Positions 40,801-53,200 of a stretch of 64,000 bases of DNA are shown here, piece by piece. The first letter of the stretch is position 1. Each line of letters starts with the position of its first letter. Below the pieces are notes generated by a model that saw only the letters and a program-made list of their open reading frames with translations, ran no database searches and had not been told where the DNA came from. The DNA lies in assembly GCA_943735955.1 (NCBI GenBank), contig OX030962.1, positions 4,730,120 to 4,794,119 of the forward strand, read 5' to 3'. A program made the translations under genes and the position numbers. The stretch is from Piscicola geometra. Taxonomy: Eukaryota > Annelida > Clitellata > Hirudinida > Piscicolidae.

Positions 40801-43240
40801 GTGTGGAGTGGAGTGGTGCCTGAGATGCTGACAGTGTGGAGTGGAGTGGTGCCTGAGATGCTGACAGTGTGGAGTGGTGCCTGAGATGCTGACAGTGTGG
40901 AGTGGTGCCTGAGATGCTGACAGTGTGGAGTGGAGTGGTGCCTGAGATGCTGACAGTGTGGAGTTGAGTGGTGCCTGAGATGCTGACAGTGTGGAGTGGA
41001 GTGGTGCCTGAGATGCTGACAGTGTGGAGTGGAGTGGTGCCTGAGATGCTGACAGTGTGGAGTGGAGTGGTGTCTGAGATGCTGACAGTGTGGAGTGGCG
41101 CCTGAGATGCTGACAGTGTGGAGTGGAGTGGTGCCTGAGATGCTGACAGAGTGGAGTGGTGCCTGAGATGCTGACAGAGTGGAGTGGAGTGGTGCCTGAG
41201 ATGCTGACAGTGTGGAGTGGAGTGGTGCCTGAGATGCTGACAGTGTGGAGTGGAGTGGTGCCTGAGATGCTGACAGAGTGGAGTGGTGCCTGAGATGCTG
41301 ACAGAGTGGAGTGGAGTGGTGCCTGAGATGCTGACAGAGTGGAGTGGTGCCTGAGATGCTGACAGTGTGGAGTGGAGTGGTGCCTGAGATGCTGACAGTG
41401 TGGAGTGGTGCCTGAGATGCTGACAGTGTGGAGTGGTGCCTGAAATGCTGACAGTGTGGAGTGGAGTGGTGCCTGAGATGCTGACAGTGTGGAGTGGAGT
41501 GGTGCCTGAGATGCTGACAGTGTGGAGTGGAGTGGTGCCTGAGATGCTGACAGTGTGGAGTGGAGTGGTGCCTGAGATGCTGACAGAGTGGAGTGGTGCC
41601 TGAGATGCTGACAGTGTGGAGTGGTGCCTGAGATGCAGACAGTGTAGAGTGGAGTGGTGCCTGAGATGCTGACAGTGTGGAGTGGTGCCTGAGATGCAGA
41701 CAGTGTGGAGTGGAGTGGTGCCTGAGATGCTGACAGTGTGGAGTGGAGTGGTGTCTGAGATGCTGACAGTGTGGAGTGGCGCCTGAGATGCTGACAGTGT
41801 GGAGTGGAGTGGTGCCTGAGATGCTGACAGAGTGGAGTGGTGCCTGAGATGCTGACAGAGTGGAGTGGAGTGGTGCCTGAGATGCTGACAGTGTGGAGTG
41901 GAGTGGTGCCTGAGATGCTGACAGTGTGGAGTGGAGTGGTGCCTGAGATGCTGACAGAGTGGAGTGGTGCCTGAGATGCTGACAGAGTGGAGTGGAGTGG
42001 TGCCTGAGATGCTGACAGTGTGGAGTGGAGTGGTGCCTGAGATGCTGACAGTGTGGAGTGGAGTGGTGCCTGAGATGCTGACAGTGTGGAGTGGTGCCTG
42101 AGATGCTGACAGTGTGGAGTGGTGCCTGAGATGCTGACAGTGTGGAGTGGAGTGGTGCCTGAGATGCTGACAGTGTGGAGTGGAGTGGTGCCTGAGATGC
42201 TGACAGTGTGGAGTGGAGTGGTGCCTGAGATGCTGACAGTGTGGAGTGGAGTGGTGCCTGAGATGCTGACAGAGTGGAGTGGTGCCTGAGATGCTGACAG
42301 TGTGGAGTGGTGCCTGAGATGCAGACAGTGTAGAGTGGAGTGGTGCCTGAGATGCTGACAGTGTGGAGTGGTGCCTGAGATGCAGACAGTGTGGAGTGGA
42401 GTGGTGCCTGAGATGCTGACAGAGTGGAGTGGAGTGGTGCCTGAGATGCTAACAGTGTGGAGTGGAGTGGTGCCTGAGATGCTGACAGTGTGGAGTGGAG
42501 TGGTGCCTGAGATGCTGACAGTGTGGAGTGGTGCCTGAGATGCTGACAGTGTGGAGTGGTGCCTGAGATGCTGACAGTGTGGAGTGGAGTGGTGCCTGAG
42601 ATGCTGACAGTGTGGAGTGGAGTGGTGCCTGAGATGCTGACAGTGTGGAGTGGAGTGGTGCCTGAGATGCTGACAGTGTGGAGTGGAGTGGTGCCTGAGA
42701 TGCTGACAGTGTGGAGTGGAGTGGTGCCTGAGATGCTGACAGTGTGGAGTGGAGTGGTGCCTGAGATGCTGACAGTGTGGAGTGGAGTGGTGTCTGAGAT
42801 GCTGACAGTGTGGAGTGGAGTGGTGCCTGAGATGCTGACAGTGTGGAGTGGAGTGGTGTCTGAGATGCTGACAGTGTGGAGTGGAGTGGTGCCTGAGATG
42901 CTGACAGTGTGGAGTAGAGTGGTGCCTGAGATGCTGACAGTGTGGAGTGGTGCCTGAGATGCTGACAGTGTGGAGTGGTGCCTGAGATGCTGACAGTGTG
43001 GAGTGGAGTGGTGCCTGAGATGCTGACAGTGTGGAGTTGAGTGGTGCCTGAGATGCTGACAGTGTGGAGTGGAGTGGTGCCTGAGATGCTGACAGTGTGG
43101 AGTGGAGTGGTGCCTGAGATGCTGACAGTGTGGAGTGGAGTGGTGTCTGAGATGCTGACAGTGTGGAGTGGCGCCTGAGATGCTGACAGTGTGGAGTGGA
43201 GTGGTGCCTGAGATGCTGACAGAGTGGAGTGGTGCCTGAG
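37850..43240. repeat. Higher-order block B, copy 1 (~5.4 kb)
   Basis: Repeated at about 44895-50290 with an offset of 7,046 bp in its first part and 7,051 in its second; the 5-bp step is one 28/33 unit change. Markers: GTGTAGAG at 37911 and 44957, GCTGAAGG at 39047 and 46093, GAGTTGAGTGG at about 43035 and 50086. Within it a 2,073-bp sub-block (40483, 42556) is also repeated. Confidence 0.85.
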
Positions 43241-44894
43241 ATGCTGACAGTGTGGAGTGGAGTGGTGCCTGAGATGCTGACAGTGTGGAGTGGAGTGGTG
43301 CCTGAGATGCTGACAGTGTGAAGTGGAGTGGTGCCTGAGATGCTGACAGTGTGGAGTGGAGTGGTGCCTGAGATGCTGACAGTGTGGAGTGGAGTGGTGT
43401 CTGAGATGCTGACAGTGTGGAGTGGAGTGGTGCCTGAGATGCTGACAGTGTGGAGTGGTGCCTGAGATGCTGACAGTGTGGAGTGGAGTGGTGCCTGAGA
43501 TGCTGACAGTGTGGAGTGGAGTGGTGCCTGAGATGCTGACAGTGTGGAGTGGAGTGGTGCCTGAGATGCTGACAGTGTAGAGTGGAGTGGTGCCTGAGAT
43601 GCTGACAGTGTGGAGTGGAGTGGTGCCTGAGATGCTGACAGTGTGGAGTGGAGTGGTGCCTGAGATGCTGACAGTGTGGAGTGGAGTGGTGCCTGAGATG
43701 CTGACAGTGTGGAGTGGTGCCTGAGATGCTGACAGTGTGGAGTGGAGTGGTGTCTGAGATGCTGACAGTGTGGAGTGGAGTGGTGCCTGAGATGCTGACA
43801 GTGTGGAGTGGAGTGGTGCCTGAGATGCTGACAGTGTGGAGTGGAGTGGTGCCTGAGATGCTGACAGTGTGGAGTGGAGTGGTGCCTGAGATGCTGACAG
43901 TGTGGAGTGGTGTCTGAGATGCTGACAGTGTGGAGTGGTGCCTGAGATGCTGACAGTGTGGAGTGGAGTGGTGCCTGAGATGCTGACAGAGTGGAGTGGT
44001 GCCTGAGATGCTGACAGTGTGGAGTGGAGTGGTGTCTGAGATGCTGACAGTGTGGAGTGGAGTGGTGCCTGAGATGCTGACAGTGTGGAGTGGAGCGGTG
44101 CCTGAGATGCTGACAGTGTGAAGTGGAGTGGTGCCTGAGATGCTGACAGTGTGGAGTGGAGTGGTGTCTGAGATGCTGACCGTGTGGAGTGGAGTGGTGC
44201 CTGAGATGCTGACAGTGTGGAGTGGAGTGGTGTCTGAGATGCTGACAGTGTGGAGTGGAGTGGTGCCTGAGATGCTGACAGTGTGGAGTGGAGTGGTGCC
44301 TGAGATGCTGACAGTGTGGAGTGGTGCCTGAGATGCTGACAGTGTGGAGTGGTGCCTGAGATGCTGACAGTGTGGAGTGGAGTGGTGCCTGAGATGCTGA
44401 CAGTGTGGAGTGGTGCCTGAGATGCTGACAGTGTGGAGTGGAGTGGTGCCTGAGATGCTGACAGTGTGGAGTGGAGTGGTGCCTGAGATGCTGACAGTGT
44501 GGAGTGGAGTGGTGCCTGAGATGCTGACAGTGTGGAGTGGAGTGGTGCCTGAGATGCTGACAGTGTGGAGTGGAGTGGTGTCTGAGATGCTGACAGTGTG
44601 GAGTGGAGTGGTGCCTGAGATGCTGACAGTGTGGGGTGGAGTGGTGTCTGAGATGCTGACAGTGTGGAGTGGAGTGGTGCCTGAGATGCTGACAGTGTGG
44701 AGTGGAGTGGTGCCTGAGATGCTGACAGTGTGGAGTGGAGTGGTGCCTGAGATGCTGACAGTGTGGAGTGGAGTGGTGTCTGAGATGCTGACAGTGTGGA
44801 GTGGAGTGGTGCCTGAGATGCTGACAGTGTGGAGTGGTGCCTGAGATGCTGACAGTGTGGAGTGGAGTGGTGCCTGAGATGCTGACAGTGTGGA

Positions 44895-47800
44895 GTGGAG
44901 TGGTGCCTGAGATGCTGACAGTGTGGAGTGGAGTGGTGCCTGAGATGCTGACAGTGTAGAGTGGAGTGGTGCCTGAGATGCTGACAGTGTGGAGTGGAGT
45001 GGTGCCTGAGATGCTGACAGTGTGGAGTGGAGTGGTGCCTGAGATGCTGACAGTGTGGAGTGGAGTGGTGCCTGAGATGCTGACAGTGTGGAGTGGTGCC
45101 TGAGATGCTGACAGTGTGGAGTGGAGTGGTGTCTGAGATGCTGACAGTGTGGAGTGGAGTGGTGCCTGAGATGCTGACAGTGTGGAGTGGAGTGGTGCCT
45201 GAGATGCTGACAGTGTGGAGTGGAGTGGTGCCTGAGATGCTGACAGTGTGGAGTGGAGTGGTGCCTGAGATGCTGACAGTGTGGAGTGGTGTCTGAGATG
45301 CTGACAGTGTGGAGTGGTGCCTGAGATGCTGACAGTGTGGAGTGGAGTGGTGCCTGAGATGCTGACAGAGTGGAGTGGTGCCTGAGATGCTGACAGTGTG
45401 GAGTGGAGTGGTGTCTGAGATGCTGACAGTGTGGAGTGGAGTGGTGCCTGAGATGCTGACAGTGTGGAGTGGAGCGGTGCCTGAGATGCTGACAGTGTGA
45501 AGTGGAGTGGTGCCTGAGATGCTGACAGTGTGGAGTGGAGTGGTGTCTGAGATGCTGACCGTGTGGAGTGGAGTGGTGCCTGAGATGCTGACAGTGTGGA
45601 GTGGAGTGGTGTCTGAGATGCTGACAGTGTGGAGTGGAGTGGTGCCTGAGATGCTGACAGTGTGGAGTGGAGTGGTGCCTGAGATGCTGACAGTGTGGAG
45701 TGGTGCCTGAGATGCTGACAGTGTGGAGTGGTGCCTGAGATGCTGACAGTGTGGAGTGGAGTGGTGCCTGAGATGCTGACAGTGTGGAGTGGTGCCTGAG
45801 ATGCTGACAGTGTGGAGTGGAGTGGTGCCTGAGATGCTGACAGTGTGGAGTGGAGTGGTGCCTGAGATGCTGACAGTGTGGAGTGGAGTGGTGCCTGAGA
45901 TGCTGACAGTGTGGAGTGGAGTGGTGCCTGAGATGCTGACAGTGTGGAGTGGAGTGGTGCCTGAGATGCTGACAGTGTGGAGTGGAGTGGTGCCTGAGAT
46001 GCTGACAGTGTGGAGTGGAGTGGTGCCTGAGATGCTGACAGTGTGGAGTGGTGTCTGAGATGCTGACAGTGTGGAGTGGTGCCTGAGATGCTGAAGGTGT
46101 GGAGTGGAGTGGTGCCTGAGATGCTGACAGAGTGGAGTGGTGCCTGAGATGCTGACAGAGTGGAGTGGAGTGGTGCCTGAGATGCTGACAGTGTGGAGTG
46201 GAGTGGTGCCTGAGATGCTGACAGTGTGGAGTGGAGTGGTGCCTGAGATGCTGACAGTGTGGAGTGGAGTGGTGCCTGAGATGCTGACAGAGTGGAGTGG
46301 AGTGGTGCCTGAGATGCTGACAGTGTGAAGTGGAGTGGTGCCTGAGATGCTGACAGTGTGGAGTGGAGTGGTGTCTGAGATGCTGACAGTGTGGAGTGGA
46401 GTGGTGCCTGAGATGCTGACAGTGTGGGGTGGAGTGGTGTCTGAGATGCTGACAGTGTGGAGTGGAGTGGTGCCTGAGATGCTGACAGTGTGGAGTGGAG
46501 TGGTGCCTGAGATGCTGACAGTGTGGAGTGGTGCCTGAGATGCTGACAGTGTGGAGTGGTGCCTGAGATGCTGATAGTGTGGAGTGGAGTGGTGCCTGAG
46601 ATGCTGACAGTGTGGAGTGGAGTGGTGCCTGAGATGCTGACAGTGTGGAGTGGAGTGGTGCCTGAGATGCTGACAGTGTGGAGTGGAGTGGTGCCTGAGA
46701 TGCTGACAGTGTGGAGTGGAGTGGTGCCTGAGATGCTGACAGTGTGGAGTGGAGTGGTGTCTGAGATGCTGACAGTGTGGAGTGGCGCCTGAGATGCTGA
46801 CAGTGTGGAGTGGAGTGGTGCCTGAGATGCTGACAGAGTGGAGTGGAGTGGTGCCTGAGATGCTGACAGTGTGGAGTGGAGTGGTGCCTGAGATGCTGAC
46901 AGTGTGGAGTGGAGTGGTGCCTGAGATGCTGACAGAGTGGAGTGGTGCCTGAGATGCTGACAGAGTGGAGTGGAGTGGTGCCTGAGATGCTGACAGTGTG
47001 GAGTGGAGTGGTGCCTGAGATGCTGACAGTGTGGAGTGGAGTGGTGCCTGAGATGCTGACAGTGTGGAGTGGTGCCTGAGATGCTGACAGTGTGGAGTGG
47101 TGCCTGAGATGCTGACAGTGTGGAGTGGAGTGGTGCCTGAGATGCTGACAGTGTGGAGTGGAGTGGTGCCTGAGATGCTGACAGTGTGGAGTGGAGTGGT
47201 GCCTGAGATGCTGACAGTGTGGAGTGGAGTGGTGCCTGAGATGCTGACAGAGTGGAGTGGTGCCTGAGATGCTGACAGTGTGGAGTGGTGCCTGAGATGC
47301 AGACAGTGTAGAGTGGAGTGGTGCCTGAGATGCTGACAGTGTGGAGTGGTGCCTGAGATGCAGACAGTGTGGAGTGGAGTGGTGCCTGAGATGCTGACAG
47401 AGTGGAGTGGAGTGGTGCCTGAGATGCTAACAGTGTGGAGTGGAGTGGTGCCTGAGATGCTGACAGTGTGGAGTGGAGTGGTGCCTGAGATGCTGACAGT
47501 GTGGAGTGGTGCCTGAGATGCTGACAGTGTGGAGTGGTGCCTGAGATGCTGACAGTGTGGAGTGGAGTGGTGCCTGAGATGCTGACAGTGTGGAGTGGAG
47601 TGGTGCCTGAGATGCTGACAGTGTGGAGTGGAGTGGTGCCTGAGATGCTGACAGTGTGGAGTGGAGTGGTGCCTGAGATGCTGACAGTGTGGAGTGGAGT
47701 GGTGCCTGAGATGCTGACAGTGTGGAGTGGAGTGGTGCCTGAGATGCTGACAGTGTGGAGTGGAGTGGTGTCTGAGATGCTGACAGTGTGGAGTGGAGTG

Positions 47801-50290
47801 GTGCCTGAGATGCTGACAGTGTGGAGTGGAGTGGTGTCTGAGATGCTGACAGTGTGGAGTGGAGTGGTGCCTGAGATGCTGACAGTGTGGAGTGGAGTGG
47901 TGCCTGAGATGCTGACAGTGTGGAGTGGTGCCTGAGATGCTGACAGTGTGGAGTGGTGCCTGAGATGCTGACAGTGTGGAGTGGAGTGGTGCCTGAGATG
48001 CTGACAGTGTGGAGTTGAGTGGTGCCTGAGATGCTGACAGTGTGGAGTGGAGTGGTGCCTGAGATGCTGACAGTGTGGAGTGGAGTGGTGCCTGAGATGC
48101 TGACAGTGTGGAGTGGAGTGGTGTCTGAGATGCTGACAGTGTGGAGTGGCGCCTGAGATGCTGACAGTGTGGAGTGGAGTGGTGCCTGAGATGCTGACAG
48201 AGTGGAGTGGTGCCTGAGATGCTGACAGAGTGGAGTGGAGTGGTGCCTGAGATGCTGACAGTGTGGAGTGGAGTGGTGCCTGAGATGCTGACAGTGTGGA
48301 GTGGAGTGGTGCCTGAGATGCTGACAGAGTGGAGTGGTGCCTGAGATGCTGACAGAGTGGAGTGGAGTGGTGCCTGAGATGCTGACAGAGTGGAGTGGTG
48401 CCTGAGATGCTGACAGTGTGGAGTGGAGTGGTGCCTGAGATGCTGACAGTGTGGAGTGGTGCCTGAGATGCTGACAGTGTGGAGTGGTGCCTGAGATGCT
48501 GACAGTGTGGAGTGGAGTGGTGCCTGAGATGCTGACAGTGTGGAGTGGAGTGGTGCCTGAGATGCTGACAGTGTGGAGTGGAGTGGTGCCTGAGATGCTG
48601 ACAGTGTGGAGTGGAGTGGTGCCTGAGATGCTGACAGAGTGGAGTGGTGCCTGAGATGCTGACAGTGTGGAGTGGTGCCTGAGATGCAGACAGTGTAGAG
48701 TGGAGTGGTGCCTGAGATGCTGACAGTGTGGAGTGGTGCCTGAGATGCAGACAGTGTGGAGTGGAGTGGTGCCTGAGATGCTGACAGTGTGGAGTGGAGT
48801 GGTGTCTGAGATGCTGACAGTGTGGAGTGGCGCCTGAGATGCTGACAGTGTGGAGTGGAGTGGTGCCTGAGATGCTGACAGAGTGGAGTGGTGCCTGAGA
48901 TGCTGACAGAGTGGAGTGGAGTGGTGCCTGAGATGCTGACAGTGTGGAGTGGAGTGGTGCCTGAGATGCTGACAGTGTGGAGTGGAGTGGTGCCTGAGAT
49001 GCTGACAGAGTGGAGTGGTGCTTGAGATGCTGACAGAGTGGAGTGGAGTGGTGCCTGAGATGCTGACAGTGTGGAGTGGAGTGGTGCCTGAGATGCTGAC
49101 AGTGTGGAGTGGAGTGGTGCCTGAGATGCTGACAGTGTGGAGTGGTGCCTGAGATGCTGACAGTGTGGAGTGGTGCCTGAGATGCTGACAGTGTGGAGTG
49201 GAGTGGTGCCTGAGATGCTGACAGTGTGGAGTGGAGTGGTGCCTGAGATGCTGACAGTGTGGAGTGGAGTGGTGCCTGAGATGCTGACAGTGTGGAGTGG
49301 AGTGGTGCCTGAGATGCTGACAGAGTGGAGTGGTGCCTGAGATGCTGACAGTGTGGAGTGGTGCCTGAGATGCAGACAGTGTAGAGTGGAGTGGTGCCTG
49401 AGATGCTGACAGTGTGGAGTGGTGCCTGAGATGCAGACAGTGTGGAGTGGAGTGGTGCCTGAGATGCTGACAGAGTGGAGTGGAGTGGTGCCTGAGATGC
49501 TAACAGTGTGGAGTGGAGTGGTGCCTGAGATGCTGACAGTGTGGAGTGGAGTGGTGCCTGAGATGCTGACAGTGTGGAGTGGTGCCTGAGATGCTGACAG
49601 TGTGGAGTGGTGCCTGAGATGCTGACAGTGTGGAGTGGAGTGGTGCCTGAGATGCTGACAGTGTGGAGTGGAGTGGTGCCTGAGATGCTGACAGTGTGGA
49701 GTGGAGTGGTGCCTGAGATGCTGACAGTGTGGAGTGGAGTGGTGCCTGAGATGCTGACAGTGTGGAGTGGAGTGGTGCCTGAGATGCTGACAGTGTGGAG
49801 TGGAGTGGTGCCTGAGATGCTGACAGTGTGGAGTGGAGTGGTGTCTGAGATGCTGACAGTGTGGAGTGGAGTGGTGCCTGAGATGCTGACAGTGTGGAGT
49901 GGAGTGGTGTCTGAGATGCTGACAGTGTGGAGTGGAGTGGTGCCTGAGATGCTGACAGTGTGGAGTGGAGTGGTGCCTGAGATGCTGACAGTGTGGAGTG
50001 GTGCCTGAGATGCTGACAGTGTGGAGTGGTGCCTGAGATGCTGACAGTGTGGAGTGGAGTGGTGCCTGAGATGCTGACAGTGTGGAGTTGAGTGGTGCCT
50101 GAGATGCTGACAGTGTGGAGTGGAGTGGTGCCTGAGATGCTGACAGTGTGGAGTGGAGTGGTGCCTGAGATGCTGACAGTGTGGAGTGGAGTGGTGTCTG
50201 AGATGCTGACAGTGTGGAGTGGCGCCTGAGATGCTGACAGTGTGGAGTGGAGTGGTGCCTGAGATGCTGACAGAGTGGAGTGGTGCCTGA
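44895..50290. repeat. Higher-order block B, copy 2
   Basis: Second copy of 37850-43240, itself containing the third copy of block A (45507-46792) and two copies of the 2,073-bp sub-block (47534 and 49607). Confidence 0.85.
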
Positions 50291-53200
50291 GATGCTGACA
50301 GAGTGGAGTGGAGTGGTGCCTGAGATGCTGACAGTGTGGAGTGGAGTGGTGCCTGAGATGCTGACAGTGTGGAGTGGAGTGGTGCCTGAGATGCTGACAG
50401 AGTGGAGTGGTGCCTGAGATGCTGACAGAGTGGAGTGGAGTGGTGCCTGAGATGCTGACAGAGTGGAGTGGTGCCTGAGATGCTGACAGTGTGGAGTGGA
50501 GTGGTGCCTGAGATGCTGACAGTGTGGAGTGGTGCCTGAGATGCTGACAGTGTGGAGTGGTGCCTGAGATGCTGACAGTGTGGAGTGGAGTGGTGCCTGA
50601 GATGCTGACAGTGTGGAGTGGAGTGGTGCCTGAGATGCTGACAGTGTGGAGTGGAGTGGTGCCTGAGATGCTGACAGTGTGGAGTGGAGTGGTGCCTGAG
50701 ATGCTGACAGAGTGGAGTGGTGCCTGAGATGCTGACAGTGTGGAGTGGTGCCTGAGATGCAGACAGTGTAGAGTGGAGTGGTGCCTGAGATGCTGACAGT
50801 GTGGAGTGGTGCCTGAGATGCAGACAGTGTGGAGTGGAGTGGTGCCTGAGATGCTGACAGAGTGGAGTGGAGTGGTGCCTGAGATGCTAACAGTGTGGAG
50901 TGGAGTGGTGCCTGAGATGCTGACAGTGTGGAGTGGAGTGGTGCCTGAGATGCTGACAGTGTGGAGTGATGCCTGAGATGCTGACAGTGTGGAGTGGTGC
51001 CTGAGATGCTGACAGTGTGGAGTGGAGTGGTGCCTGAGATGCTGACAGTGTGGAGTGGAGTGGTGCCTGAGATGCTGACAGTGTGGAGTGGAGTGGTGCC
51101 TGAGATGCTGACAGTGTGGAGTGGAGTGGTGCCTGAGATGCTGACAGTGTGGAGTGGAGTGGTGCCTGAGATGCTGACAGTGTGGAGTGGAGTGGTGCCT
51201 GAGATGCTGACAGTGTGGAGTGGAGTGGTGCCTGAGATGCTGACAGTGTGGAGTGGAGTGGTGCCTGAGATGCTGACAGAGTGGAGTGGTGCCTGAGATG
51301 CTGACAGTGTGGAGTGGTGCCTGAGATGCAGACAGTGTGGAGTGGAGTGGTGCCTGAGATGCTGACAGTGTGGAGTGGAGTGGTGCCTGAGATGCTGACA
51401 GAGTGGAGTGGTGTCTGAGATGCTGACAGTGTGGAGTGGAGTGGTGCCTGAGATGCTGACAGTGTGGAGTGGTGTCTGAGATGCTGACAGTGTGGAGTGG
51501 TGCCTGAGATGCTGACAGTGTGGAGTGGAGTGGTGCCTGAGATGCTGACAGTGTGGAGTGGAGTGGTGCCTGAGATGCTGACAGTGTGGAGTGGAGTGGT
51601 GCCTGAGATGCTGACAGTGTGGAGTGGTGCCTGAGATGCTGACAGTGTGGAGTGGTGCCTGAGATGCTGACAGTGTGGAGTGGAGTGGTGCCTGAGATGC
51701 TGACAGTGTGGAGTGGTGCCTGAGATGCTGACAGTGTGGAGTGGTGCCTGAGATGCTGACAGTGTGGAGTGGAGTGGTGCCTGAGATGCTGACAGTGTGG
51801 AGTGGAGTGGTGCCTGAGATGCTGACAGTGTGGAGTGGAGTGGTGCCTGAGATGCTGACAGTGTGGAGTGGAGTGGTGCCTGAGATGCTGACAGTGTGGA
51901 GTGGAGTGGTGCCTGAGATGCTGACAGTGTGGAGTGGAGTGGTGCCTGAGATGCTGACAGAGTGGAGTGGAGTGGTGCCTGAGATGCTGACAGTGTGGAG
52001 TGGAGTGGTGCCTGAGATGCTGACAGTGTGGAGTGGAGTGGTGCCTGAGATGCTGACCGAGTGGAGTGGTGCCTGAGATGCTGACAGAGTGGAGTGGAGT
52101 GGTGCCTGAGATGCTGACAGAGTGGAGTGGTGCCTGAGATGCTGACAGTGTGGAGTGGAGTGGTGCCTGAGATGCTGACAGTGTGGAGTGGTGCCTGAGA
52201 TGCTGACAGTGTGGAGTGGTGCCTGAGATGCTGACAGTGTGGAGTGGAGTGGTGCCTGAGATGCTGACAGTGTGGAGTGGAGTGGTGCCTGAGATGCTGA
52301 CAGTGTGGAGTGGAGTGGTGCCTGAGATGCTGACAGTGTGGAGTGGAGTGGTGCCTGAGATGCTGACAGTGTGGAGTGGTGCCTGAGATGCAGACAGTGT
52401 AGAGTGGAGTGGTGCCTGAGATGCTGACAGTGTGGAGTGGTGCCTGAGATGCAGACAGTGTGGAGTGGAGTGGTGCCTGAGATGCTGACAGAGTGGAGTG
52501 GAGTGGTGCCTGAGATGCTAACAGTGTGGAGTGGAGTGGTGCCTGAGATGCTGACAGTGTGGAGTGGAGTGGTGCCTGAGATGCTGACAGTGTGGAGTGG
52601 TGCCTGAGATGCTGACAGTGTGGAGTGGTGCCTGAGATGCTGACAGTGTGGAGTGGAGTGGTGCCTGAGATGCTGACAGTGTGGAGTGGAGTGGTGCCTG
52701 AGATGCTGACAGTGTGGAGTGGAGTGGTGCCTGAGATGCTGACAGTGTGGAGTGGAGTGGTGCCTGAGATGCTGACAGTGTGGAGTGGAGTGGTGCCTGA
52801 GATGCTGACAGTGTGGAGTGGAGTGGTGCCTGAGATGCTGACAGTGTGGAGTGGAGTGGTGCCTGAGATGCTGACAGTGTGGAGTGGAGTGGTGCCTGAG
52901 ATGCTGACAGTGTGGAGTGGAGTGGTGCCTGAGATGCTGACAGTGTGGAGTGGAGTGGTGCCTGAGATGCTGACAGTGTGGAGTGGAGTGGTGCCTGAGA
53001 TGCTGACAGTGTGGAGTGGTGCCTGAGATGCAGACAGTGTGGAGTGGAGTGGTGCCTGAGATGCTGACAGTGTGGAGTGGAGTGGTGCCTGAGATGCTGA
53101 CAGAGTGGAGTGGTGTCTGAGATGCTGACAGTGTGGAGTGGAGTGGTGCCTGAGATGCTGACAGTGTGGAGTGGTGTCTGAGATGCTGACAGTGTGGAGT

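Noticed and set aside
40483..40884. 133-codon plus-strand frame of [11 protein letters not shown] repeats (and many like it)
   Set aside because: Starts are GTG inside the repeat, ends occur at 28-bp units, and identical frames recur wherever the higher-order block recurs. No ATG start, signal or splice context.
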